Positions 44,646 through 53,340 of a stretch of 64,000 nucleotides of DNA are shown here, piece after piece. Position 1 is the first letter of the stretch. Each line of letters opens with the position of its first letter. The position numbers and the translations under genes were made by a program. Source of the DNA: Cryptosporangium minutisporangium (GTDB lineage: Bacteria; Actinomycetota; Actinomycetes; Mycobacteriales; Cryptosporangiaceae); the NCBI RefSeq assembly GCF_039536245.1, contig NZ_BAAAYN010000006.1, positions 1 through 64,000 on the forward strand, written 5' to 3'. Under the pieces are notes generated by a model, which did no database searches, was not told where the DNA came from, and saw nothing but the letters and a program-made list of their open reading frames with translations.

Positions 44646-45062
44646 ATGTCGCAGTACATGCTGATCATGCGGGGCACCGACGAGTCGAACGCGGCGATGA
44701 TGGCCGACGTCGAGGAGTTGATGGCCGCGACCCGTCAGTTCATCGAGGACACGGCGAAGGCCGGCGTGTACGTCGCGGCCGAAGGCCTGGACGATGCGCG
44801 CGAGGGCGTCGTGGTGCACTTCGGCGACGAGGCCCCGGTGGTCACGGACGGGCCGTACGGAGAGACCAAGGAGCTGTTCGGAGGCTTCTTCCTGCTCGAC
44901 GTCGCCTCGAAGCAGGAGGCGGTCGAGTGGGCCAAGCGGGTCCCGGCGGTTCCCGGGTCCAAGATCGAGATCCGGCGCGTGCCGGGGGAGGACGAGGTCC
45001 CGCAGGACGGCGCGAAGTTCGTAGAGGACGGGGCCTTGAGCGAAAGCAGCGGCAAGCACTGA
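44646..45062 (+). CDS. YCII-related (DGPF) protein, partner of ECF42 sigma
   Basis: This 138-aa protein has the YCII fold: MSQYMLIMRGTD, the DGPYGETKELFGGFFLLDV motif (DGPF signature) and a C-terminal WAKRVPAVPGSKIEIRRV strand. Such proteins are the conserved neighbours of ECF42 sigma factors and are usually their main targets. GAGGAG lies about 7 nt before the ATG. Its stop overlaps the start of the sigma gene by one base (TGATG). Confidence 0.9.
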   Translation: MSQYMLIMRGTDESNAAMMADVEELMAATRQFIEDTAKAGVYVAAEGLDDAREGVVVHFGDEAPVVTDGPYGETKELFGGFFLLDVASKQEAVEWAKRVPAVPGSKIEIRRVPGEDEVPQDGAKFVEDGALSESSGKH

Positions 45063-46276
45063 TGGGTCCGGCCGACGTCGAGGCCGTCTGGCGGATCGAG
45101 TCAGCGCGGATCGTCGCCGCGCTGACCCGGTTCACCGGGGATTTCGGGCTGGCCGAAGACGCGGCCCAGGAGGCGGTGGCCGAGGCGCTGGTGTCGTGGC
45201 CGCTCGCCGCCCCGGCCAATCCGGCCGGCTGGCTGATGGCCACGGCCCGGCGGCGGGCGATCGACGCGATCCGCCGCCGGACCGCCCTGCACGACCGGTA
45301 CGCCCTGCTGGCGGCCGGCCCGGCGGTCGACGACGAGATCGACCCCGACCGGATCGACGACGACATCCTGGCGCTGATGTTCGTCAGCTGCCATCCGGTG
45401 CTCTCCCGCGAGGCCCAGGTGGCGCTGACCCTGCGCGTGGTCGGCGGCCTGTCCAGCGAGGAGATCGCCCGCGCGTTCCTCGTGCCGGTGCCCACCGTGC
45501 AGGCCCGCATCACCCGGGGCAAGAAGACGATCGCGGCGGCCGGGGTGCCGTTCGAGCTGCCGGCCGCGGACGAGCGTCGGGAGCGGCTGAGCGGCGTGCT
45601 CAGCGTCCTCTACGTGATCTTCACCGAGGGGTCGACGGCCACGTCGGGTGACCGGCTGCTGCGCCCCGACCTCGCGTACGAGGCGATCCGGCTGGTCCGC
45701 ACGCTGGCCGCGCTGCAACCGAACGAGCCGGAGGTGCACGGTCTGCTGGCGTTGTGCGAGCTGACGGCCGCGCGTTTCCCGACGAGGACCGGCCCGGACG
45801 GTTCGCCGGTTCTGCTGGAGGACCAGGACCGGCGGCGGTGGGACTACTCGGCGATTCGGCGTGGGCTGACCGCGCTGGTCAAGGCGTCGCCTCGCGGCCT
45901 CGGCCCCTACGGTCTGCAGGCTGCGATCGCCGCCGCCCACGCGTCGGCGCCCTCGGTCGAGGAGACCGACTGGGACCGGATCGTGCTGCTCTACGAGGCG
46001 CTCGGCCGGGTCGCGCCCTCGCCGGTGGTCGAGCTCAATCGGGCCGTCGCCGTGGCGATGGCCTCGGGTCCGGCGTCGGCCCTGGCCATTGTGGACGAGC
46101 TGATCGCCTCCGACCGGCTGCCCGGTTCGCATCTGGTTCCGACCGTGCGCGGGGAGCTGCTGGGTCGCCTCGGCCGGCACCGGGAGGCGCGGGCTGAGCT
46201 GGAGCTGGCGGCCCGGCTCTGCGCCAACCAGCGCGAACGGTCCGTGCTGCTGCGCAAGGCGGCCGCGCTGGACTGA
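45062..46276 (+). CDS. ECF42-group RNA polymerase sigma factor with C-terminal extension
   Basis: This 404-aa sigma factor has region 2 (residues 8-80: ESARIVAALTRFTGDFGLAEDAAQEAVAEAL) and region 4 (about 120-165: LTLRVVGGLSSEEIARAFLVPVPTVQARITRGKK). A long C-terminal domain with TPR-like helices (about 170-404) follows, including FTEGSTATSGDRLLRPDLAYEAIRL. This extension defines the ECF42 group, which works without an anti-sigma and uses the extension for activity. It is co-transcribed with the YCII/DGPF gene, as expected. Confidence 0.92.
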   Translation: MGPADVEAVWRIESARIVAALTRFTGDFGLAEDAAQEAVAEALVSWPLAAPANPAGWLMATARRRAIDAIRRRTALHDRYALLAAGPAVDDEIDPDRIDDDILALMFVSCHPVLSREAQVALTLRVVGGLSSEEIARAFLVPVPTVQARITRGKKTIAAAGVPFELPAADERRERLSGVLSVLYVIFTEGSTATSGDRLLRPDLAYEAIRLVRTLAALQPNEPEVHGLLALCELTAARFPTRTGPDGSPVLLEDQDRRRWDYSAIRRGLTALVKASPRGLGPYGLQAAIAAAHASAPSVEETDWDRIVLLYEALGRVAPSPVVELNRAVAVAMASGPASALAIVDELIASDRLPGSHLVPTVRGELLGRLGRHREARAELELAARLCANQRERSVLLRKAAALD

Positions 46277-46310
46277 GGGGCGTCGGCCAGCGCAGATCCG
46301 GTGAGTTGGG

Positions 46311-46967
46311 CTACGGGCGCGGCCAGCCGGTGAGGGCGGTGCGGACTTCTTTGATCTGTTCGGGCGTGAGACCGTACGGCGCGAAGCGTGCGTCGTTCAT
46401 GGTGTCGAGGCGGTGTCCGGCTTCCCGGAAGTCTTGGTCGCCGAGACCGGGGTCGTAGGTGCGGCCCAGAGCGAGCAGCCGGGGGAGTGGATAGCGCCGG
46501 GTGGCGGCGGCGATGTCGATGAAGTCGCGTGCTTCGGCGCGGGAGGCAGCGGCGGCGACTTTGCTGGCGAGGAGGTCGTCGGGGTGCATGACCGGTCCGA
46601 CGTCGAGGATGATCGGGCCGCGGGTGTAGGGGAGCTGCGCGAGGGTGAGCTCGGTGCAGCGGTCTTCGAGCGTGACTGCCCACTCGATGTAGTCGAGGTC
46701 GAAGCCTTCGAAGAGGTCGGCCAACTCGTTCTGAGCATCGTCGGCGTGGACGGTGTAGCCGGCGGTCTCGAGGGCAGCGCGGACGGCGGTGGCCGCTGCG
46801 GGGACGGCTCGTTCGGCCGTCGTGAAGAGGTCGATGTCTTCGGTGGGCCGGTCAACCAGGCCGTGGGCGAGGAGTGCCTGCCCGCCGCCGAGTACGAAGC
46901 CGTGCGCTGCGGCGGCTTGCAGCGCGATGCGGGCGACGTCGTGCTGGAAGAGGTCTGGCGGGGTCAT
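46311..46967 (-). CDS. Nucleotidyltransferase, AbiEii-like (toxin candidate)
   Basis: This 218-aa protein has a polymerase-beta-like nucleotidyltransferase core: VLGGGQALLAHGLVDRPTEDIDLFT gives the hG-G motif and the D-x-D metal site, and a later YIEWAVTL strand could give the third carboxylate. A C-terminal DLLASKVAAAASRAEARDFIDIAA block is typical of AbiEii/MenT-type NTases. These can be toxins that modify tRNA or proteins. The gene follows a small gene on the same strand (47012), an arrangement like a toxin-antitoxin or phage-defence pair. The ATG at 46967 is chosen at the start of homology. Confidence 0.8.
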   Translation of the reverse strand: MTPPDLFQHDVARIALQAAAAHGFVLGGGQALLAHGLVDRPTEDIDLFTTAERAVPAAATAVRAALETAGYTVHADDAQNELADLFEGFDLDYIEWAVTLEDRCTELTLAQLPYTRGPIILDVGPVMHPDDLLASKVAAAASRAEARDFIDIAAATRRYPLPRLLALGRTYDPGLGDQDFREAGHRLDTMNDARFAPYGLTPEQIKEVRTALTGWPRP

Positions 46968-47011
46968 GGGGTCAGCGTGCCGGATCGAGCCACCGGGCGC
47001 GGGCCCGGCCT

Positions 47012-47359
47012 CTACGCCGCGCGGGCGCGCAGCTGGGGGTGTCGGCTCTCCCACGCGTGGAGTACACCGGGCGGTAGGAACAGCTCGCCCCACAGCTCCT
47101 GGAGCGTGCGGCCGTCGAGCCAGGCTTCCAGCTCGGCTTGCGACCGCGCCTCGGCGAGCACGATCTCGTACATCCAGCGAAGGAGGTCGCGTTGGTCGAG
47201 GTCGAAGACGCGATGGGCCTGCCAGAACAGGCGGTGCGGCAGTTCGACCTGGCCGCTGGTCGGCCCGTGGAGCCGGGCCAGGTCATTGGTGACGACCGGT
47301 AGACGACCGGGCCGCGCCCACGGCTTCGCGCCGGCGCTCGGGACCCGTCCGCTGTACAT
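47012..47359 (-). CDS. Small partner of the nucleotidyltransferase (antitoxin candidate)
   Basis: This 115-aa protein is unrecognised as a domain family. It is helical, with a conserved-looking block of WQAHRVFDLDQRDLLRWMYE and a C-terminal LWGELFLPPGVLHAWESRHP. No classical HTH is visible. It is read just before the NTase gene (44-bp gap), which suggests a co-expressed partner. Antitoxin function is an inference from size and gene order. ATG 47359 is likely because upstream residues are not protein-like. Confidence 0.6.
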   Translation of the reverse strand: MYSGRVPSAGAKPWARPGRLPVVTNDLARLHGPTSGQVELPHRLFWQAHRVFDLDQRDLLRWMYEIVLAEARSQAELEAWLDGRTLQELWGELFLPPGVLHAWESRHPQLRARAA

Positions 47360-47455
47360 ACCAGCAGGATAACCCCTGCATGACCGAGTGACGTGACCAC
47401 GCTCGTGCGCCATGGGGGCGCCGACGGCGCGGATCGCGCCGTCGGGGGAGACGCC

Positions 47456-49246
47456 TCAGAGGTCGAGAACGATACGGGAACCGCGAACACGCGAGACGCA
47501 CGGATAGATGACGTCGCGACGGCGGCGCTCCTCGGGCCGCAGCACGTAGTCCCGGTGGTCCGGCACGCCGGCGAGCACGCGGGTTTCGCAGCTCCCGCAG
47601 ACCCCGTTCGCACAGGAGTAGTCCGTGCCCGGCTCGACGTCCTGCAGCACCGACAGCAGGCTCCGGTCGGCCGGTACCTGCAGGACCCGGCCGGAGCGGC
47701 GAAGTTCGGCCTCGAACGGCGTGCCGGGGAGCGTGCTGGCGGCAGAGCTCGCCAGGAACCGCTCCACGTGCAGCACCCCGCGCGGACAGGCGATCGGCAT
47801 CAGCGCCTCGACCGCGTCGAGCATCGCTTCGGGGCCGCAGCAGTAGACGGCGGTTCCCGCAGGCGCGGCGCGGAGGATCGCCTCCACGTCGGGCCGCGGC
47901 TGCTGATCGGCCGGCGAGATCGTGACGTGCTGCGGGTGGGACCGGGCGAGCTGCTCGGCGAACGCCATCGCGGCCAGGGACCGACCCCGGTAGACGAGGT
48001 GCCACCGCGCGCCCTCGGTCGCCAGCTGCGCGATCATCGGGAGGAACGGGGCGATACCGATGCCACCAGCGAGGAGGAGATACGACGACGCGCCGACCAG
48101 CCGGAAGTGGTTACGAGGCCCGCGGATGCTGATCGTGGCGCCCGGTGCAAGCCGGTGGGCCTCGGCTGATCCATCGCCTCCGCCCGGTTCGCGCAGAACC
48201 GCAACACGGTACTTGCTCCGGACGGCCGGGTCACCGCAGAGGGAGTACTGCCGCACGCGGCCGGACGGCAGCACCAGGTCGATGTGCGCGCCGGGCTCCC
48301 AGTCGGGCAGCAGGGTCCGGTCAGCCGCCGCGAACTCCAGCGCGACGATGCGGTCGGCGACCGGCTGGACGGCTTGCACTGTTACCGCGATATCGGAGCG
48401 TCGTCCCCTGTTCTCCCGGCGGCCCCAGCGCGTCCTGCCGCTGGGCTTGAAGACGGAAAGAATCGTCGCGGTCCACAACATGGTGAGGAACAGCCCCATC
48501 GCGCCGACCAGCAGGATTCCGGTCCCACCGGGTTCGGCGGCAGGGTTTGCAGTGCGCGCCGCCAGTACCTCGATCCACTCTCCCTCGAAGGTGGCGAGAA
48601 CCGGAAGGCTGAGCGCGATCAGCAGCTTGGCCAGCACCCAGCGGTGCCTGATCAGTCCCCAGGGCGTGCCGAGTGAAATCACCACGCCGGTGATGATCGC
48701 CAGGAAGACGCTCGGGATCGCCAGCGCGAGGTCGAAGGTGTTCATGAGCCGGTAGACGCTGTGCCGCACGTCGGCCTGGTCCGTGGTCACGCCCACGACG
48801 GACAGCGCGAGCATCGCGAGGGAGACGCCCAGCCAGCCGACGCTGATGCCGACGTGCAGGGTCAGCCACACTTTGCGCGAGACCCGCCCCAGCCGCGGGA
48901 AGCGCGGCTTGAGACCCACCGTGATCACCGTCGACAGCAGCATCCCGAGCCAGGGCACCTGGTGGGCGAGCAGGAACAGGAACTGCGCGGGGATGAAGAG
49001 TAGGTGGAACACGATCAGGATCCGCCGGGCGCGCGCGGCGGATTCCGCGCGGCCGAGCGCAGACCAGCTCCCGAACGACAACACGGCGGCACACGCGTAC
49101 CCCACAGCCCCGGCGGTCTGGAACAGGGGATGGTGAGCGTCCTGCCGCGCGGCGACGAGAACGGCTGCGACGACCGCGAAGACGCCGAAGACGACCTGAA
49201 GAGCACGTGGACTGAGCGATCGGCTGAGCCGTTCCTGGAGGACCAT
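47456..49246 (-). CDS. Fusion of membrane domain with flavin reductase and [2Fe-2S] ferredoxin
   Basis: This 596-aa protein joins three parts. The N-terminal 265 residues contain about seven TM helices (DUF2269-like layout, with an HQVPW and two other His residues that could hold a cofactor). Next is a ferredoxin-reductase-type FAD and NAD(P) module (about 280-500) with RQYSLCGD for flavin and LLAGGIGIAPFL for nucleotide. The C-terminus is a plant-type [2Fe-2S] domain with Cys545, Cys550, Cys553 and Cys583 (C-x4-C-x2-C-x29-C). Soluble phthalate/vanillate oxygenase reductases have only the last two. The fusion suggests electron transfer from NAD(P)H at the membrane. Start ATG 49246 lacks a clear ribosome binding site. 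Confidence 0.82.
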   Translation of the reverse strand: MVLQERLSRSLSPRALQVVFGVFAVVAAVLVAARQDAHHPLFQTAGAVGYACAAVLSFGSWSALGRAESAARARRILIVFHLLFIPAQFLFLLAHQVPWLGMLLSTVITVGLKPRFPRLGRVSRKVWLTLHVGISVGWLGVSLAMLALSVVGVTTDQADVRHSVYRLMNTFDLALAIPSVFLAIITGVVISLGTPWGLIRHRWVLAKLLIALSLPVLATFEGEWIEVLAARTANPAAEPGGTGILLVGAMGLFLTMLWTATILSVFKPSGRTRWGRRENRGRRSDIAVTVQAVQPVADRIVALEFAAADRTLLPDWEPGAHIDLVLPSGRVRQYSLCGDPAVRSKYRVAVLREPGGGDGSAEAHRLAPGATISIRGPRNHFRLVGASSYLLLAGGIGIAPFLPMIAQLATEGARWHLVYRGRSLAAMAFAEQLARSHPQHVTISPADQQPRPDVEAILRAAPAGTAVYCCGPEAMLDAVEALMPIACPRGVLHVERFLASSAASTLPGTPFEAELRRSGRVLQVPADRSLLSVLQDVEPGTDYSCANGVCGSCETRVLAGVPDHRDYVLRPEERRRRDVIYPCVSRVRGSRIVLDL

Positions 49247-49388
49247 GCGAGCAGCGTCGCCGTCGGTGCCGTGCTGGGGCGTCGGCCGATCTGCGAGAGC
49301 TCGTCGTCGGATCCGCCATGATCCGCTGCGTCGCGTACAACTTTCTACTGACGCGCGCGCCGGTGGTGCGCGCCTAACCTGAAGCACG

Positions 49389-50564
49389 ATGAACGCGCAC
49401 GACCTGCCGCAGGCCACGCCCTGGTACCGCCGCCGGCCCGTGACCGACACGGTTCTGGCGCTGGTCGTCGGGGTACTCACGGCAACCGGTGAATTCGGTA
49501 CCAACGACTTCTTCGGGCCGACGCTCGTCGGACTCGACGACCGCTTTCCGCCACTGTGGCTCGGCGTACCGCTCGCCGTGGGACTCGGGGTGCTGACCCG
49601 ATGGCGGCGGCGGCTTCCGGTGGCGCTGCTGACGGGAGCGCTGCTGGCGAACGCACTGGTGTCGGCGCACATTGCGGTCGTCGTCGCGCTGTACACGTTG
49701 GCCGAGCGCACCACCGCGTGGCCCAGGGTGGGCGTCGGCACGCTGGCCTCCATCGTCCTGGTGGGAGTCCCGATCTGGCGGTTCGCCGGCGCGGACGGCG
49801 CGATCCCGATCAGCACGGCGGTGTGCGTCGCGCCGGCGCTGCTGGGCATGTACGTCGGCACCCGGCACGAACTGGTGGAGCGCATCCGGGAGCGGGCCGA
49901 ACGCCTTGAGCGCGAGCACCACCAGCGCATCGCTCGGGCCCGGAGCGACGAACGGGCTCAGATCGCCCGCGACATGCACGACGTCGTCACCCATCGGGTC
50001 TCGTTGATGGTGCTGCAAGCCACGGCCTTGGAGGTGTCGACAGGCAAGGGCGCGGTCGCGCTCGGACGACAGATTGGAGCGACCGGGCGTGAGGCGCTCG
50101 CCGAACTCCGTTCGCTGATGACCGTTCTGCGCAACGCGGACGACGCGCCGCTCGCACCCCAGCCAGGGTTAGCCCAGCTGGACGTCCTTGTGGAGGAGTC
50201 TCGGCGGATCGGCATCCCCGTGACCCTCGAGGTGACGGAGGCTGCGGGGCAGCGTCCACCATCGCTCGTGGAACACACGGCCTACCGGTTCGTCCGGGAG
50301 GCGCTGACCAACGTGCACAAACACGCGCCCGGAGCACGGACGCGGGTACGCATTGAGCAGAGTCCGCGGCTGCTGCGCCTGTCGGTGCGCAACGGCCGCG
50401 GGCAGCCGGTGGTCGATCCTCCGCTGCCGGTCGGCGGTCATGGGCTACTGGGGCTCGCGGAGCGGGTGCGATTGGTCGGTGGCGAGTTCAGCGCGGGCCC
50501 CACCGCGGATGGGGGCTTCGAGGTCGTCGCCGAGGTGCCGGTTCGCTGGGATGATACGCGGTGA
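49389..50564 (+). CDS. NarL-type sensor histidine kinase (HisKA_3)
   Basis: This 391-aa kinase has four or five N-terminal TM helices (to about residue 160), a coiled coil, a HisKA_3 domain with His197 in RDMHDVVTHRVSLMVLQA, and a HATPase domain with the N-box VREALTNVHKHAPG and GHGLLGLAERV. It should phosphorylate the next gene product. No ribosome binding site; TAACCT ends 8 nt before the ATG, which suggests a leaderless mRNA. It diverges from the reductase fusion (142 bp), a possible target. Confidence 0.9.
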   Translation: MNAHDLPQATPWYRRRPVTDTVLALVVGVLTATGEFGTNDFFGPTLVGLDDRFPPLWLGVPLAVGLGVLTRWRRRLPVALLTGALLANALVSAHIAVVVALYTLAERTTAWPRVGVGTLASIVLVGVPIWRFAGADGAIPISTAVCVAPALLGMYVGTRHELVERIRERAERLEREHHQRIARARSDERAQIARDMHDVVTHRVSLMVLQATALEVSTGKGAVALGRQIGATGREALAELRSLMTVLRNADDAPLAPQPGLAQLDVLVEESRRIGIPVTLEVTEAAGQRPPSLVEHTAYRFVREALTNVHKHAPGARTRVRIEQSPRLLRLSVRNGRGQPVVDPPLPVGGHGLLGLAERVRLVGGEFSAGPTADGGFEVVAEVPVRWDDTR

Positions 50565-51229
50565 CGTCCCCGACCCGCGCGATCAAGACCCTGATCGCCG
50601 ACGACGAGTGGATGGTGCGTTCGATGCTGCGCACCATTCTGGAGGCGACACCCGACATCGTGGTGACGGGCGAGGCCTCCGATGGCATCGAAGCCGTCGA
50701 CCTCGCACAGACGGTGCAGCCCGACGTCGTCCTGATGGACATCCGGATGCCACGCGGCGATGGACTCACGGCGACCGAGCGGTTGGCGCTGCTGGATCCG
50801 CCGCCGCGCGTCGTCGTGCTCACCACGTTCGACCTCGACGAATACGTGCATGCCGCGCTGTGCAGCGGCGCCGTGGGGTTCCTGCTGAAGGACGCAACGG
50901 CCGGGGACATGCTCGCCGCGGTGCGCAGTGCAGCCCGTGGCGACGCGATGCTCTCCCCGCGCATCACTCGCCGGCTGCTCCGGAAGTTCGCCGAGCCGGC
51001 GCCGGACCGGCGCAGCGACGCCGCCCAGCGGCTCGGTGTGCTGACCGACCGGGAACGCGAGGTCCTCGGCGCCGTCGGCGGTGGCCTGTCGAACACGGAG
51101 ATCGCGGCCACCCTCTACATGAGTGAGGCGACTGCGAAGACCCACGTCAGCCGCATCCTCGCGAAACTGGGCCTCAGCAACCGGGTACAAGCGGCGATCC
51201 TCGCACACCGATCCGGCTTGCTCGACTGA
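50561..51229 (+). CDS. NarL/LuxR-type response regulator
   Basis: This 222-aa regulator has a receiver with phospho-acceptor Asp60 in VVLMDIRMP, a switch Thr in VVLTTFD and Lys in FLLKDATAG, and a LuxR HTH at the C-terminus (LTDREREVLGAVGGGLSNTEIAATLYMSEATAKTHVSRIL). The GTG start overlaps the kinase stop as GTGA. It is the cognate partner of the upstream kinase. Targets are unknown. Confidence 0.92.
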   Translation: MTSPTRAIKTLIADDEWMVRSMLRTILEATPDIVVTGEASDGIEAVDLAQTVQPDVVLMDIRMPRGDGLTATERLALLDPPPRVVVLTTFDLDEYVHAALCSGAVGFLLKDATAGDMLAAVRSAARGDAMLSPRITRRLLRKFAEPAPDRRSDAAQRLGVLTDREREVLGAVGGGLSNTEIAATLYMSEATAKTHVSRILAKLGLSNRVQAAILAHRSGLLD

Positions 51230-51303
51230 GCGCCGACCGAAGGCGGTGGGCAGCCCGATTCGGCGGCGGCCGGCACCGTTGCGCCCGACGTACAGTCGGT
51301 CGC

Positions 51304-52119
51304 GTGGAGGCTCGCAACATCAACCGGAACGGCACCCGCCTGCACGCACTGTGGCGGCCCGGAACCGGTGTTCCCCTGGTGGTCGTCCCCGGAGTCATGA
51401 CCGACGCGCGCGGATGGCGTCACGTCGTCGCCGCGATCGACCGTCCCGAGCCGGTGCTCGTTCTCAACCGACGCGGGCGGGAACCCAGCGGTCCGCTCGG
51501 CCCCGGCTACGGGGTCGAGGTGGAGGTGCTCGATCTGCTGGCCTGGCTGGCGTCGCTCGACGAGCCGGTGCGGCTGTTCGGGTGGAGTTACGGCGGCCTC
51601 GTCGCGCTCGAGGCCGCGACGAGAATCGAGACGGTCGAGCACCTGATCGCCTACGAGCCGGTGGTGTCTCCGTTCGGAGCCGCGGCCGTTCCCGCGTTGC
51701 GTGCGGCCGTCGCCGCCGGCGACTTGGATCGCGCCGTGGAGGTGGTGAACCTCGACGTCTCGCGGTACTCACCGGAGCACGTCGCGGCGCTGCGCGCCTC
51801 GCCGGCCTGGGAGCCCCTGCGCGTGTGGGCCGCGCCGGTGGCTGAGGAGCTCGCAGCGATCAACGCCTTCGCTCCGGACGCGCAGCGATGGGCCCGGCTC
51901 ACGGTGCCGACCGACCTGGTGATCGGCGAACAAAGCCAGGACGCCGAGCCGTACGGCCTCGCATTCGACGCGGTCGCCGGGATGCTGTCGAGCGCCGCTG
52001 TGCACGTCCTGCCCGGCCAGGGCCACCTCGCCCACGTCGACGGGCCGGAGCAGCTGGGGCACCTCGTCAGCCGCATCGTCGCCGACCGGGAAACGACGCC
52101 TGCGGAGGCGCGGCCCTGA
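51304..52119 (+). CDS. Alpha/beta hydrolase
   Basis: This 271-aa protein has the fold's motifs: PLVVVPG, nucleophile Ser in FGWSYGGLVAL (around residue 98), a likely Asp in the VIGEQSQD region, and a His in LPGQGHLAHVD. It is cytosolic, since no signal peptide is present. The GTG start has a TACAGT hexamer 7 nt upstream and no ribosome binding site, so it is probably leaderless. The substrate is unknown. Confidence 0.85.
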   Translation: MEARNINRNGTRLHALWRPGTGVPLVVVPGVMTDARGWRHVVAAIDRPEPVLVLNRRGREPSGPLGPGYGVEVEVLDLLAWLASLDEPVRLFGWSYGGLVALEAATRIETVEHLIAYEPVVSPFGAAAVPALRAAVAAGDLDRAVEVVNLDVSRYSPEHVAALRASPAWEPLRVWAAPVAEELAAINAFAPDAQRWARLTVPTDLVIGEQSQDAEPYGLAFDAVAGMLSSAAVHVLPGQGHLAHVDGPEQLGHLVSRIVADRETTPAEARP

Positions 52120-52128
52120 CCGCGGCGC

Positions 52129-52147
52129 CGGTCCGGTCACCGGACCG
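52129..52147. terminator. Bidirectional hairpin between convergent genes
   Basis: Arms CGGTCCGG and CCGGACCG enclose a TCA loop in the 28-bp gap between the hydrolase and the convergent lipoprotein gene. Its symmetry would serve both transcripts. Confidence 0.5.
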
Positions 52148-52762
52148 TCACGACGAGGTCGGTGCCGGGGTGGCGTCCAGCTTCTGGCAGGCCGGTGCGG
52201 CGCCGAAGGCGTCCCGGACCGATTGTCCGGCACCGGTCGTCGTGTCACGCAGCAAGCCGACCAGAGCGGTCACCTCGCGTGCCGCGTCGCTGAGCGCGTT
52301 CTTGACGCCCACCAGCGCCGTGCCCATCGCCCTGGCGGAGTTCGCAGCAGCCACCTCGTCGGCAGCAGTTCCGAGTTGGTCGACTTCCATCCGGACGTCG
52401 TCGGCCTGCGCGGCCAGCTGCCGCTGAGCTTCCTCCACCTCCGCACCGGCCTCGGGCGGTACGGCGGTGACCGCCGTGTTGAGCGCCGCAGCGGACTGCC
52501 GCGTCTCGGCGACGCGGTCGCGGACCTGAGTCCTCGCCTCGTCGAGCGACGCCCGCGATCCAGCCGGGGCGAGCTGAAGCGTCTGCCCCGACCGGACCGA
52601 CGCCCGCAAGTCTGCCGATGCCGCGCAGACGCCGTCGGCCCAGGCAACGGCTGCGGTCGTGGACGGTTCGGTCTCCGAGGGCGTCGTCGATTCGCCACAG
52701 CCGGAGAGGAGCAGAGCGCAGGACGAGACCGTGAGCACCAGTATCGATCGAGTCGAGGCCAT
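52148..52762 (-). CDS. Putative lipoprotein, helical, unknown function
   Basis: This 204-aa protein has a lipoprotein signal peptide with lipobox LLLSGC about 20 residues from the ATG at 52762 (an upstream ATG at 52804 would add 14 residues). The mature part is a Ser/Thr-rich linker followed by long amphipathic helices (RTQVRDRVAETRQSAAALNTAV and AEVEEAQRQLAAQADDV) that look like coiled coils. It ends in a short tail with CQKLD. I do not recognise a family. It would be anchored outside the membrane. Confidence 0.68.
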   Translation of the reverse strand: MASTRSILVLTVSSCALLLSGCGESTTPSETEPSTTAAVAWADGVCAASADLRASVRSGQTLQLAPAGSRASLDEARTQVRDRVAETRQSAAALNTAVTAVPPEAGAEVEEAQRQLAAQADDVRMEVDQLGTAADEVAAANSARAMGTALVGVKNALSDAAREVTALVGLLRDTTTGAGQSVRDAFGAAPACQKLDATPAPTSS

Positions 52763-52893
52763 ACGAGCAGGGTTCGTCGTGGCCCCGCTCACCGCCTCAT
52801 CCATCGCGAGTGAATGGCGTGCCGGCGCGGACCAGGCGACGCCTCGACCGCGCCGGTCGGCCGGCGAGCCGAGGCGTCCGCCCGGTGGGTGGA

Positions 52894-53340
52894 TCAGTAC
52901 TTGACCTCGCGGCCGTGCACGGTCAGGGCGTAGATCACCAGGACGTCGAGCGCGATGGCGATCGTGGACCAGACCGGGTACGCGGCGAGGAAGGTGATGT
53001 TGGCGACGATGCTCACCGCAGCGATGAGGACTGCGATCGCCTGAGCCCAGGGCTTCCCGAGCAGGATGCCGACGGCGGCCGCGATGGCGACGCATCCGAT
53101 GATCAGGTGGATCCAGCCCCACACCGTGTAGTCGAGGCTGATCAGCAGGCCGTCCTGAGTGACCAGGTAGTACTCGTCGTTGATCAGCGCGGCCAGCCCT
53201 TGGATGATCTGGAACGTGCCGACGATCACCAGCATGATCGAGGCGAAGAAAATCATGCCCACCCACGCGGTCGCCCGGGAGCGCTCCGGCGACGTCGGCG
53301 GTGCGGTGGGCGCCACCTGCGGCTGTTGTGTCTCGGACAT
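52894..53340 (-). CDS. DUF7144 membrane protein (internal start of the fusion)
   Basis: Starting at ATG 53340, this 148-aa product has four TM helices (VGMIFFASIMLVIVGTFQIIQGL, a DYTVWGWIHLIIGCVAIAAAVG block, and two more) typical of DUF7144 proteins. AAGGAG lies 6 nt before the ATG inside the coding linker of the upstream YihY part, strong evidence for independent translation. The reading frame is shared, so both products are possible. Function is unknown. Confidence 0.65.
   Translation of the reverse strand: MSETQQPQVAPTAPPTSPERSRATAWVGMIFFASIMLVIVGTFQIIQGLAALINDEYYLVTQDGLLISLDYTVWGWIHLIIGCVAIAAAVGILLGKPWAQAIAVLIAAVSIVANITFLAAYPVWSTIAIALDVLVIYALTVHGREVKY

Noticed and set aside
46397-46855. 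Second minus-strand frame inside the NTase gene
   Set aside because: It is Pro/Ser-rich and has no motif; the NTase frame carries the catalytic pattern.
49247-49388. ATG at about 49310 as an alternative start for the reductase fusion
   Set aside because: It is out of frame with the membrane domain.
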